Of a stretch of DNA of 64,000 bases, positions 53,672 to 61,355 are shown piece by piece (position 1 is the stretch's first letter; the number at the start of each line of letters is the position of its first letter). The stretch is from Actinomycetaceae bacterium zg-1166 (GTDB lineage Bacteria > Actinomycetota > Actinomycetes > Actinomycetales > Actinomycetaceae). The notes beneath the pieces were generated by a model. That model did not search any database. It saw only the letters and a list, made by a program, of their open reading frames with translations, and was not told the origin of the DNA. Location: contig CP064953.1 in NCBI GenBank assembly GCA_015679245.1, positions 496,001 through 560,000 of the forward strand, in the 5' to 3' direction. Both the position numbers and the translations under genes were made by a program.

Positions 53672-54375
53672 AGGATCTACATGAGAAACGCGAGGGGCAA
53701 ATCGTCTTAACGGACGTATGTAAAACCTATTCGACGCTTGAAGGGAGCGAGGTGAAGGCTGCCGACCATGTGACTCTCACAATTGAATCAGAGGACACAA
53801 TCGCCCTTGTGGGAGCTTCAGGTTCAGGCAAATCCACGTTACTTCGCCTTGTGGGTCTTATGGATACGCCAGATTCGGGAAGTATCGTGGCGCGAGGAAA
53901 GGACGTGGGCGAGTTTACACGCGCACAGTGCGCTGATTACAGGGCGAGTATTGGTTTCGTATTCCAACAGTTTCACCTCATCGATTCTCTCAGCGCACTG
54001 CAGAATGTGGCCGCGCCTCTCGTCGGGCGTGCTCCGCGGCGCGAACATCGTGACCGCGCGCTTGCCGCTCTGGCAAAGGTGGGAATGCAGGAGCGGGCAA
54101 GCGCAATGCCCTGGCAACTCTCGGGAGGCCAGCAACAGCGTGTGGCGATTGCTCGCGCACTTGTGGGAAATCCTTGGCTTCTTTTGGCCGACGAACCTAC
54201 GGGGAACCTCGACTCGGCGAATTCGGCAAAGATTCTCGATCTCCTTTTGGATCTCCACGAAAGTGAAGGAGTGACTCTCCTCGTCGCCACACACGACAGG
54301 GAGGTTGCCGCACGGCTTGGGAGAAAAATTGAGATGCGTGATGGTCGAGCCTACGAACATGTAAGTACAAGCTAG
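53668..54375 (+). CDS. ABC transporter ATP-binding protein, MacB/LolD type
   Basis: A 235-aa ATPase of the MacB/LolD/FtsE group. Walker A is GASGSGKSTLLRLVGLMD, Q-loop region is IGFVFQQFHLIDSL, signature LSGGQQQRVAIARAL, Walker B LLLADEPTGNLDSAN and switch ATHDREVA. The FVFQQFHLI segment and LADEPTGNLD are typical of MacB-like exporters. It is the last gene of the cassette and should pair with the 903-aa permease. The GTG start overlaps the 56-aa gene. Confidence 0.93.
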   Translation: MKDLHEKREGQIVLTDVCKTYSTLEGSEVKAADHVTLTIESEDTIALVGASGSGKSTLLRLVGLMDTPDSGSIVARGKDVGEFTRAQCADYRASIGFVFQQFHLIDSLSALQNVAAPLVGRAPRREHRDRALAALAKVGMQERASAMPWQLSGGQQQRVAIARALVGNPWLLLADEPTGNLDSANSAKILDLLLDLHESEGVTLLVATHDREVAARLGRKIEMRDGRAYEHVSTS

Positions 54376-54433
54376 ATAAGCTGCCCGCTGCATCTCACAT
54401 CTTCCTAGGCTCCCTCACCGTGGGCGTTCCCGC

Positions 54434-54446
54434 TAGGCTACGGAGA
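54434..54446 (+). promoter_or_regulatory. Probable leaderless promoter -10 of the ABC-F gene
   Basis: TAGGCT at 54434-54439 ends seven bases before the GTG at 54447. No good Shine-Dalgarno sequence fits this start. The -35 is not clear, so this is a moderate call. Confidence 0.4.
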
Positions 54447-56060
54447 GTGATTAACGTCCAGAATCTCACCATGCGGATCGGCACTCGCGAGCTTATCCTT
54501 GACGCCAATTTTCGGATCGATAAGGGAATGCGGATCGGGCTTGTGGGACGCAATGGTGCAGGGAAAACCACGCTCACTCGCCTCCTCGCTGGTGAAGGTG
54601 TGGCCTCGCAGGTCATCGAATATGCAGGGACGATCACGAAGTCGGGGAGTGTGGGTTATCTTCCTCAAGATACGCATACGGGAGATCCAGAGCAGAGCGC
54701 CCTCGATCGCATTCTCTCCGTGCGCGGTATTGACGCCACCTTGCGACGCATTGCCAAGGCCGAACAGGAGATGTCCACTTCTAGTGGAGCCAAGCAACAG
54801 AAAGCGATGGAGCGTTACGTGCGCTTGGATCAAGAGTTTACTGCTGCTGGAGGATACGCCGCGCGTGCCGAAGCTGCTCAGATGGCGGCATCTCTTGGCC
54901 TTCCTGATCGTGCTCTCGCGCAGAAACTTGGCACACTTTCGGGTGGTCAGCGCCGGCGTGTTGAACTAGCACGTATTCTTTTTTCGCAGGCAGAAACTTT
55001 GTTGCTGGACGAACCCACCAATCATCTTGACCATGATTCGATTCTGTGGCTGCGTGATTACTTACGGACGTATAAGGGCGGATTCGTCGTTATTTCGCAC
55101 TCTGTGGAGTTACTGGCCGAAACAGTGACAGCTGTCTGGCATCTGGATGCCAACAGGGCGGCTCTCGATGTCTACTCGATGGGCTGGAGCGATTACCTCA
55201 CCCAGCGTGAGCTTGACGAACGTCGCCGTCGGCGCGAGAGAGCTAACGCGGAAAAGAAGGCGAGTGCACTTCTGGCTCAAGCCGATAAGATGCGGGCAAA
55301 AGCTACGAAGGCGGTGGCGGCACAGAATATGGCGCGGCGTGCTGAGCGCCTACTCGAAGGTGTAGAAGATGAGCGCAAGGCAGATAAAGTGGCGCATCTG
55401 CGTTTTCCTTCCCCTGCATCGTGCGGAAAAACTCCGCTCACGGCCACAGGACTCTCGAAATCTTACGGTTCTCTCGAAGTATTTACGGGTGTGGATCTGG
55501 CGATAGATCGCGCAAGCCGTGTGGTGATTCTTGGCTTGAATGGAACGGGAAAGACAACACTTCTGCAGCTTCTTGCCGGAATTGAAGAACCCGATACGGG
55601 AAGCATAATTCCTGGACATGGCCTCAAAATCGGCTACTACGCCCAGGAACATGAGACGATTGACCTGAATAAGACGGTGGTGGAGAACCTCGCTTACGCC
55701 GCACCGGAGTTCAATGAGACGCAGGTGCGTAACGTCCTCGGTTCCTTCCTTTTTTCCGGGGAGGATGCAGATAAACCTGCGCGTGTCCTTTCGGGAGGAG
55801 AAAAGACACGCCTTGCGCTTGCTATGCTCGTTGTTTCAGCGGCGAATGTTCTACTTCTCGACGAGCCGACGAATAACCTGGATCCAGCCTCGCGTGAAGA
55901 GATTCTCTCTGCTTTGCGTCGTTACGAGGGCGCTGTTGTTCTTGTGACGCACGACGAAGGTGCCGTGCAAGCACTTAATCCGGAGCGTGTGCTGCTCCTG
56001 CCTGATGGGGACGAGGATCTGTGGTCTGATGACTACCTCGACCTCATCGCGCTGGCATAG
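54447..56060 (+). CDS. ABC-F family ATPase
   Basis: A 537-aa soluble protein with two ABC domains and no membrane segments. Domain 1 has GRNGAGKTTLTRLLAG, LSGGQRRRVELARIL and LLLDEPTNHLD; domain 2 has GLNGTGKTTLLQLLAG, LSGGEKTRLALAM and LLLDEPTNNLD. Between them (about 230-320) is a charged helical linker with RRRRERANAEKKASALLAQADK, the P-site tRNA interaction motif region. ABC-F proteins act on the ribosome (translation factors or antibiotic resistance). This looks like a housekeeping form, but resistance cannot be excluded. The GTG at 54447 was chosen because the family start (INVQNLTMRIG) follows; an upstream GTG at 54420 lies before it. Confidence 0.9.
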   Translation: MINVQNLTMRIGTRELILDANFRIDKGMRIGLVGRNGAGKTTLTRLLAGEGVASQVIEYAGTITKSGSVGYLPQDTHTGDPEQSALDRILSVRGIDATLRRIAKAEQEMSTSSGAKQQKAMERYVRLDQEFTAAGGYAARAEAAQMAASLGLPDRALAQKLGTLSGGQRRRVELARILFSQAETLLLDEPTNHLDHDSILWLRDYLRTYKGGFVVISHSVELLAETVTAVWHLDANRAALDVYSMGWSDYLTQRELDERRRRRERANAEKKASALLAQADKMRAKATKAVAAQNMARRAERLLEGVEDERKADKVAHLRFPSPASCGKTPLTATGLSKSYGSLEVFTGVDLAIDRASRVVILGLNGTGKTTLLQLLAGIEEPDTGSIIPGHGLKIGYYAQEHETIDLNKTVVENLAYAAPEFNETQVRNVLGSFLFSGEDADKPARVLSGGEKTRLALAMLVVSAANVLLLDEPTNNLDPASREEILSALRRYEGAVVLVTHDEGAVQALNPERVLLLPDGDEDLWSDDYLDLIALA

Positions 56061-56076
56061 TGCAGGGGAGATAGCG

Positions 56077-56583
56077 ATGGTACAGCTCATTCTTATGAGA
56101 CATGGCGTTGCTGCTCCCGGTATGCGTGATAGAGAGCGCCCTTTGGATGAACGAGGGCGGATGCAAACCCGTATGCAAGGGGCGAGCCTTGCCGCACATA
56201 TCGGGAAGGTGAGCTGCGCGCTTGTCTCACCTGCGCGCCGTACGCGCCAGAGTTTTGAGAATTTGCAGGTCGGTGGGCTTGATGTGGAGCAGGTGCGCTG
56301 GTGTGAAGCCCTGTACTCAGGTGGATATACCCAGGTGCTGGAGAAAATACGCACATGTGGCAAGGGTGGAGGTGAAGGCGGATGTGCCTCGCTTCTCGTT
56401 GTGGGGCATGAACCGACGTTGTCGCAGTTGATATTTCGCCTTGCCGTACCTGAGTCGTGCGCGCGTATGCAGGTAGCTTGGGGTTTTTCCACAGCGATGG
56501 CCGTTGTGGGAGAGCTCGAAGAGTGGGAAAGTTGTGGTGAGGGCAACCTCCAGGTATCCGAGGTTCTCCGCGCTCATGTATAG
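56077..56583 (+). CDS. sixA: SixA-like phosphohistidine phosphatase
   Basis: A 168-aa histidine phosphatase. The catalytic RHG is in LILMRHGVAAPG, the second conserved histidine in VVGHEPTLSQLIF, and RPLDERGRMQTR matches the SixA/phosphoglycerate mutase-like superfamily. It probably removes phosphate from a phosphohistidine or small phosphoester. AGGGGAGA precedes the ATG at 56077. It is 16 bases after the ABC-F gene and converges on the surface protein gene. Confidence 0.85.
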   Translation: MVQLILMRHGVAAPGMRDRERPLDERGRMQTRMQGASLAAHIGKVSCALVSPARRTRQSFENLQVGGLDVEQVRWCEALYSGGYTQVLEKIRTCGKGGGEGGCASLLVVGHEPTLSQLIFRLAVPESCARMQVAWGFSTAMAVVGELEEWESCGEGNLQVSEVLRAHV

Positions 56584-56735
56584 GTGCAACACGATCATAA
56601 ACTTGTGTCCTATGAGAGGTGAGACAGAGCGAGGGATTTCTCAAGAGTGGATTTTTTGAAGGTGCGAAGGTGCGATCACGAGGATTGTGACTGCGTGTTG
56701 GCTACGTACGTATCTTCTCGATTGCAGACTCAACT

Positions 56736-56794
56736 GTCATAGTTAAGGGTGCGGTTCACACCTCAATGGTGTGAACCGCACCCTTAACTATGAC
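56736..56794. terminator. Perfect 27-bp inverted repeat between convergent genes
   Basis: Bases 56736-56762 are the exact reverse complement of 56768-56794, with a 5-base loop TCAAT. The arms begin GTCATAGTTAAGGGTGCGG. It lies between sixA and the minus-strand surface protein gene. There is no T-run, so a bidirectional terminator is likely but unusual in length. Confidence 0.7.
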
Positions 56795-56817
56795 GTATCT
56801 ATCCAGGATAGTTACTC

Positions 56818-59025
56818 TTATGCTTTACGGCGGCGCAGGAGAACGCCGATGCCAAGCAGTGCCATTGAGCTAAGCATAAGGATCCCGGCTGAGGTGCCTG
56901 TGAAGGCAAGGGTGCGCGTTGTGGTTCGCCCAGATCCCTTGGCGTGCTTTACAGGTGTGCCCGAGACTTGCGTGACAGGTGTGCCCGAGACTTGCGTGAC
57001 AGGTGTGCCCGAGACTTGCGTGACAGGTGCACCCGACTCAGTAGAAGTTGGTGGGGTTCGACCATCGCCGGTAGCGGCTTTCTTAGGTGTTACTACTAGT
57101 TTGATGATTGAGTTCTGTGCTTGAGCGCTTCGTGACGTCGCCACCACGAAGTGCTCGCCTGCCGAGATCCCCTGGGTGGAGAGAGTGTAGGTGAGTTCGC
57201 CCTTGTCGTTCGCCTTTGCTATGTCGACGAGCTTTGCCGTGGAGTAGGTATAGATTCCCGCTTCTGCCTTGGGGGCGAGGTCTGTGAATGTGAGGTTCAC
57301 GCTCTCCCCCTCAGGAACGGTCACCGTAGGTACCATGCGGGGGGCACGTGCAAGTGCTTCTTCGATTGCCTTCGTATCTGCAAAGGCAGGCATCAACTCC
57401 GCTGGAACTGAGGGTTTTTCAGTTTCTTCGTCGCCGGGTTGTGGTTGTGGGGTTTCTTCGTCGCCAGGATTCTTCGGATTCACGGCCTCAGATTCCTTGC
57501 CAGCATCGGGGCGATCAACAAGTTTATCGCCGAGAGCATCGAGCGCAGACCAATCGGTGAACTTATTCATGGCGAGATACACCTTAGGACCTCTGTTGGA
57601 ATTTTCTGCCCAACGGGCGAGCTTGGAGGGATCGGTGATGAAGTTATTGCTGAGATCTACCTTCTCCAATACACGCAGGCGCGCGATTGGATCAGCACTT
57701 GTGAGCTGGTTGTTCTTCGCATTAAGTTCACGCAGATAGTACTGAGTGCCGATCGGGGAGAGGTCGGCAACTTTATTTCCCTCGAAACGCAGGGTATTGA
57801 TTCCCTCGTAATCCGTGAACTTTTCCTCAAAGGCATCGTAGTTCAAGGCGCTGAGATCGGAGACTTCGTTATTCGTGAGATCGATAAATGAGGCGCGGAT
57901 GAGGTGCGCAGCTGCCGAAATATCAGAGATCTTATTGTCATTAGCGGTGAGATTATTGAGCTTCGCCAGTTTCTCTACCCCGGCGAGCGACGTGAGCTTG
58001 TTATTCGAAACATCGAGATCCACGAGTTCTGGGCTCAGCGTGAGTGAGGAATCGTCCCCCAGTTTAAGCGAGGTGAGTGCCTGGTGTGTGATACGCAAGC
58101 GTGCAAGGTTCGTTGCATGTTCAAGGCCAGCAAGGCTCCTCACCTTCTTCTCCTCGGGTGTATTAACGCCAATGCACTGCAACGAGGCTAGCTCCTGCAT
58201 GTGTTTCTTCGTCAGTGCTGTGGAAGAATCAAGGTCAAGTTCTGTGCGGATGCACTGAGCAAGTGTGTCGTCAGGGACGGTGACGAGTTCCTTATCTGCG
58301 TTCGCTTCCACATCTGGCTTGGAGACAGCTGGCTTGTAACGATCAGGGAAGAAATCCGAAAGTACGGGGTCGGGCAGAGTGGAACCAGGCTGATCGAGGC
58401 GGATCGTCGCGAGGAAGGGAGAGCCTGCCTCCCCGTTATAGAAGCCGAGAAGGCGATGGGAGAGCTCGGTAATCACGGGTGCGTGCGAGTAGATGAGAAG
58501 ATAACCCTCACGCATCTCCCACCGCAGATCATTCATCTTCAGGAGAGGCTCGTCAGTGACATTGAGTTCTCCGCCGCCGGCCATTGTTCCTGCAGTATGG
58601 GCAGTGATGCGCAGTTCTTTCTTCATAAGGTCAACCACTGGGTTGGACATTGTGACATCAAGCTGGCCATCGTATTTGTACCAGGCGACCTCTCCACCGA
58701 ACTTGATAACACCGGGATTTTCTGGATCGAAACTTTGCCCGGACATGAGCGGCCAGATGAGATTATTTGTCTGAGCTTGCCTTTTTACGCTTGTCAGATC
58801 CTCGCCATCGAGTCCTACATAGTCGCGGAAACTGCGCCGGAAATCCCAATTTGCCAATCCGGCGTAGAGGCCGACTTCGTCCGTGTGTTCAGGTTCGGTT
58901 GTCGGCACGGTTGTTTCGGCGGTAGGGGGTTCATCTTGAGCGAAGGTACTAGAAAGGGGAGCTAGGCACGTGACTGCCGCGATCCCCACAGCCAGTATGC
59001 TACGCCGCACGCGATGAATGGCCAT
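56818..59025 (-). CDS. HtaA-like / leucine-rich-repeat cell-wall surface protein with LAFTG anchor
   Basis: A 735-aa exported protein. Order: signal peptide (1-29, ending TFAQ), an HtaA-like domain (about 50-205; GLANWDFRRSFRDYVG and FGGEVAWYKYDGQLDVTMSNP), leucine-rich repeats (about 265-480; ELVDLDVSNNKLTSLAGVEKL), a Pro/Glu linker, a beta-rich domain, a GTPVTQVS repeat stalk, then LAFTG near 706, a membrane segment and RRRKA. LAxTG is the class E sortase motif in actinobacteria. HtaA domains bind heme in corynebacteria; LRRs often bind host proteins. The fusion suggests a heme- or host-binding surface protein, by inference. AAAGGAG precedes the ATG. A DtxR-like box lies upstream. Confidence 0.85.
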   Translation of the reverse strand: MAIHRVRRSILAVGIAAVTCLAPLSSTFAQDEPPTAETTVPTTEPEHTDEVGLYAGLANWDFRRSFRDYVGLDGEDLTSVKRQAQTNNLIWPLMSGQSFDPENPGVIKFGGEVAWYKYDGQLDVTMSNPVVDLMKKELRITAHTAGTMAGGGELNVTDEPLLKMNDLRWEMREGYLLIYSHAPVITELSHRLLGFYNGEAGSPFLATIRLDQPGSTLPDPVLSDFFPDRYKPAVSKPDVEANADKELVTVPDDTLAQCIRTELDLDSSTALTKKHMQELASLQCIGVNTPEEKKVRSLAGLEHATNLARLRITHQALTSLKLGDDSSLTLSPELVDLDVSNNKLTSLAGVEKLAKLNNLTANDNKISDISAAAHLIRASFIDLTNNEVSDLSALNYDAFEEKFTDYEGINTLRFEGNKVADLSPIGTQYYLRELNAKNNQLTSADPIARLRVLEKVDLSNNFITDPSKLARWAENSNRGPKVYLAMNKFTDWSALDALGDKLVDRPDAGKESEAVNPKNPGDEETPQPQPGDEETEKPSVPAELMPAFADTKAIEEALARAPRMVPTVTVPEGESVNLTFTDLAPKAEAGIYTYSTAKLVDIAKANDKGELTYTLSTQGISAGEHFVVATSRSAQAQNSIIKLVVTPKKAATGDGRTPPTSTESGAPVTQVSGTPVTQVSGTPVTQVSGTPVKHAKGSGRTTTRTLAFTGTSAGILMLSSMALLGIGVLLRRRKA
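56951..57022 (-). repeat. 24-bp tandem repeat, three perfect copies, in the wall-stalk region
   Basis: Three perfect copies at 56951-56974, 56975-56998 and 56999-57022, each starting ACAGGTGTGCCCGAG on the plus strand; a diverged fourth follows from 57023. They encode the repeated GTPVTQVS of the surface protein stalk. The number of copies may vary among strains. Confidence 0.9.
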
Positions 59026-59039
59026 GTAATCTCCTTTGA

Positions 59040-59058
59040 TTAGGGAAGGGTAACCTTA
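59040..59058 (-). promoter_or_regulatory. DtxR-like operator upstream of the surface protein
   Basis: The minus-strand sequence TAAGGTTACCCTTCCCTAA agrees with the DtxR/IdeR consensus (TWAGGTTAGSCTAACCTWA) at about 16 of 19 positions. It overlaps a TATAAG -10 candidate (59055-59060) and ends one base before the ribosome binding site, so a bound regulator would block transcription. The affinity and the regulator are not known. Confidence 0.5.
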
Positions 59059-59183
59059 TAACTGTAAGAGTACAGGAGTTTTTCGCCATTGCGAAGTTGT
59101 TTCCGTTTATGAGCACTATTGGGCTAAATAAGGCGGAAATCAGCACAACTCTACCATGGTTTCGGGGAGCCAAAGTTCCGTGA

Positions 59184-59226
59184 GAGAGGTATTCGTACCC
59201 ACATAGAGAGGTATTCATCCCCACAT
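59184..59226 (+). repeat. 22-bp direct repeat
   Basis: Two copies of GAGAGGTATTC..., at 59184-59204 and 59206-59226, differing at a few bases (GTACCC versus ATCCCC). Non-coding. Confidence 0.75.
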
Positions 59227-59491
59227 GAGGACAAGCAAGAAAAAGTAAGAGATTCCCTGCGCGCCACTTCTCGTCGTTGTCATCCTCGATGCGCGGAAGG
59301 AAAAACCCGTTGTATGGAAGGAACGAACAGATGATGAGTGAGTGGAAGAGATGTAGGAAGAGACATAAGACAGGGTGCTGGAAAGAAAACAAGGTGAATA
59401 GCTGGAAAAAATGCACAGGACGCGTAACAGAGAGAATCCCTTGGCGACGATTCAGCTACACGTGTAGAACACGCACCTGCCGCACCTGACC

Positions 59492-59504
59492 TAGACTGGC
59501 TACC
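59492..59504 (+). promoter_or_regulatory. Probable leaderless promoter -10 of the DUF1304 gene
   Basis: TAGACT at 59492-59497 ends seven bases before the ATG at 59505. No Shine-Dalgarno sequence is visible. A -35 is not obvious. Confidence 0.5.
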
Positions 59505-59894
59505 ATGCTCATTACTGCAACTGTTTTTGCGGCCTTGGCGGGACTTCTCCACCTCTTTATCTTCTATGTGGAATCCTTTGCCTGGAATTCAGATCTGGCG
59601 CGCTCCATTTTCGGAAATCAGAGCGACGAAGTTACGCAGATCACGGCCTTCTTTGCCTTCAACCAAGGTGTATATAACGCCGCCCTTGCCGTGATCGCTG
59701 AAGTTGGGGCAATTTTCCTCCTTGTCGCCTCCTCGCCACTTGTAGGTAGCACACTTATTCTTGCCGGTTGTGGCTCCATGCTCGTTGCGGCACTCGCCCT
59801 TGGTTTTATCTCCAACAAGCATCGCACGGCTGCACTCAAACAAGGGATTCTTCCCTTCTTCGCTGTGATGTTCACACTTCCTGTGCTCATCTGA
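59505..59894 (+). CDS. DUF1304 membrane protein
   Basis: A 129-aa protein with four membrane segments, starting MLITATVFAALAGLLHLFIF. The second loop contains the conserved NQGVYNAALAV, and the first contains SFAWNSDLARSIFG, both characteristic of DUF1304. Function is unknown. The gene is alone, and its promoter suggests a leaderless mRNA. Confidence 0.82.
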   Translation: MLITATVFAALAGLLHLFIFYVESFAWNSDLARSIFGNQSDEVTQITAFFAFNQGVYNAALAVIAEVGAIFLLVASSPLVGSTLILAGCGSMLVAALALGFISNKHRTAALKQGILPFFAVMFTLPVLI

Positions 59895-59957
59895 TGCACA
59901 CCGCCCGATACTACTGAATGCACGCCGCCTGGTCTTATTGAACGCACGCCGCCCGAT
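59892..59957 (+). repeat. Three imperfect 23-24-bp tandem copies after DUF1304
   Basis: Copies of a TGAAYGCACGCCGCCYGRT-like unit at 59892-59909, 59915-59933 and 59939-59957. The first copy includes the DUF1304 stop codon. The remaining bases to ftsY at 60041 show nothing else. Confidence 0.75.
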
Positions 59958-60041
59958 CTGCCGAGCGTTCATATCGTATGTGCCGCACCTGCGGCTGACT
60001 CGTCGTGGAATTTCCTCCCAAGCTAAGAGAGACTAGATCCT

Positions 60042-61238
60042 GTGAATACTCCCCTTATCATCACCTTGCTCGTCCTTGGCGTTCTCCTCCTTGCGGGAAT
60101 TGCCGTCCTCATCGCCCGATCCCGAGGCTCACACATTGAGCCGGCATCCCCGAAATCAGCCTTACCAAGTGGTCAGGAAGGCGGCGAATCTTCAGAAAAA
60201 AACGATTCCTCATCCGAGAAAGCTCTGCCGGGACACGGCCAGATCGCAGCAGCGGAAGATGACAATGCTACCGATGACGGCAGCGATATTCAGGCTGAAG
60301 CAATCGAGCTACCTGAATCAATTTCCAGCCGTATGCAACGCCTTCGTGCGCGCCTTGCTCGTTCGGGTGGTCTCGGTAACGCCCTTCTCTCCATCCTCTC
60401 GCGTGGTGACCTCTCACCAGCTGATTGGGAGGAACTCGAAGATACCCTCATTATGGCCGATGTGGGTCTGGAGGCCACCTCGCAGATTATGGAGAATCTG
60501 CGTACCCGCACAAAGGTAGAGGGCACTCAGGATCCTGCCCGTGTCCGTGAGATTCTACGGGAAGAACTCGTGGCTCTCGTCGATCCCACAATGGATCGCT
60601 CTCTCAACCTCTCGCGCACAGAGAAAGGAGAACCTGCCAGTCTCCTCGTTGTTGGGGTGAATGGAACTGGGAAGACTACTACCGTAGGCAAGCTCGCCCG
60701 TGTCCTCGTCGCTGAGGGTACGTCCGTGATCTTAGGGGCTGCTGATACTTTCCGTGCCGCAGCTGCTGAGCAACTCTCCACGTGGGGAGAGCGCGTAGGC
60801 GTGGACGTGGTGCGCTCAGATCGCGAAGGTGCAGATCCTGCTTCTGTGGCGTTTGAGGCTGTGAAGGTTGCCAGCGAGAAGGGTGCAGATGTCGTGCTCG
60901 TCGATACGGCTGGGCGCTTGCAAAATAAAGCTGGGCTTATGGATGAGCTAGGCAAGATCAAACGCGTCATGGAGCGGCAGGTTCCCGTAAACGAAGTACT
61001 CCTTGTTCTCGACGCGACCACCGGGCAAAACGGAATGCGCCAGGCTCAAGTTTTTGCAGAAGTTACCGGCATCACCGGTATTGTGCTCACAAAACTCGAT
61101 GGCACTGCTAAAGGCGGAATTGTCATCTCTGTGCAGCGTGAACTTGGTGTTCCCGTCAAGTTCGTGGGTCTGGGCGAAGGGCCCGACGATCTCGCACCTT
61201 TCGATCCTGAAGGTTTTGTGGACGCGCTGTTGTCCTGA
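60042..61238 (+). CDS. ftsY: Signal recognition particle receptor FtsY
   Basis: A 398-aa GTPase that docks SRP-ribosome complexes at the membrane. N-terminal membrane anchor (about 5-26, LIITLLVLGVLLLAGIAVLI), an acidic, low-complexity A domain (about 30-90), then the NG domain: GVNGTGKTTTVGKLARVL (G1), DTFRAAAAEQL (G2), VDTAGRLQNKAGLMDEL (G3), TKLDGTAKGG (G4) and the closing KFVGLGEGPDDLAPFDPEGF. The GTG at 60042 begins this pattern; no strong Shine-Dalgarno sequence is seen. Its SRP partner ffh lies just downstream. Confidence 0.95.
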   Translation: MNTPLIITLLVLGVLLLAGIAVLIARSRGSHIEPASPKSALPSGQEGGESSEKNDSSSEKALPGHGQIAAAEDDNATDDGSDIQAEAIELPESISSRMQRLRARLARSGGLGNALLSILSRGDLSPADWEELEDTLIMADVGLEATSQIMENLRTRTKVEGTQDPARVREILREELVALVDPTMDRSLNLSRTEKGEPASLLVVGVNGTGKTTTVGKLARVLVAEGTSVILGAADTFRAAAAEQLSTWGERVGVDVVRSDREGADPASVAFEAVKVASEKGADVVLVDTAGRLQNKAGLMDELGKIKRVMERQVPVNEVLLVLDATTGQNGMRQAQVFAEVTGITGIVLTKLDGTAKGGIVISVQRELGVPVKFVGLGEGPDDLAPFDPEGFVDALLS

Positions 61239-61276
61239 ACCTCGTCTTTCTCGGTCATCTCGTCCCGGAGGTTCAG
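61235..61276 (+). terminator. Hairpin after ftsY
   Basis: A 9-bp stem (CTGAACCTC at 61235-61243 with GAGGTTCAG at 61268-61276) with a 24-base loop covers the ftsY stop. There is no T-run, so it is a weak terminator or attenuator at most. Confidence 0.35.
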
Positions 61277-61310
61277 CTCAACTCTGCCAAATTCCTCCGG
61301 GGCGATAGCG

Positions 61311-61316
61311 TAAACT
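61311..61316 (+). promoter_or_regulatory. Candidate -10 (TAAACT) of ffh
   Basis: TAAACT 39 bases before the ffh start. The -35 is not clear. If correct, ffh can be expressed apart from ftsY. Confidence 0.3.
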
Positions 61317-61355
61317 GGGTGGCAGTGTCACTTGCAATCCAACAAGGGTAGGGCT

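Larger units (their letters stand above)
59026..59504. other. Intergenic region between divergent surface protein and DUF1304 genes
   Basis: A 479-base region with no supported gene. It holds the DtxR-like box near the surface protein, a 22-bp direct repeat at 59184-59226 and the promoter of the DUF1304 gene. Confidence 0.5.
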
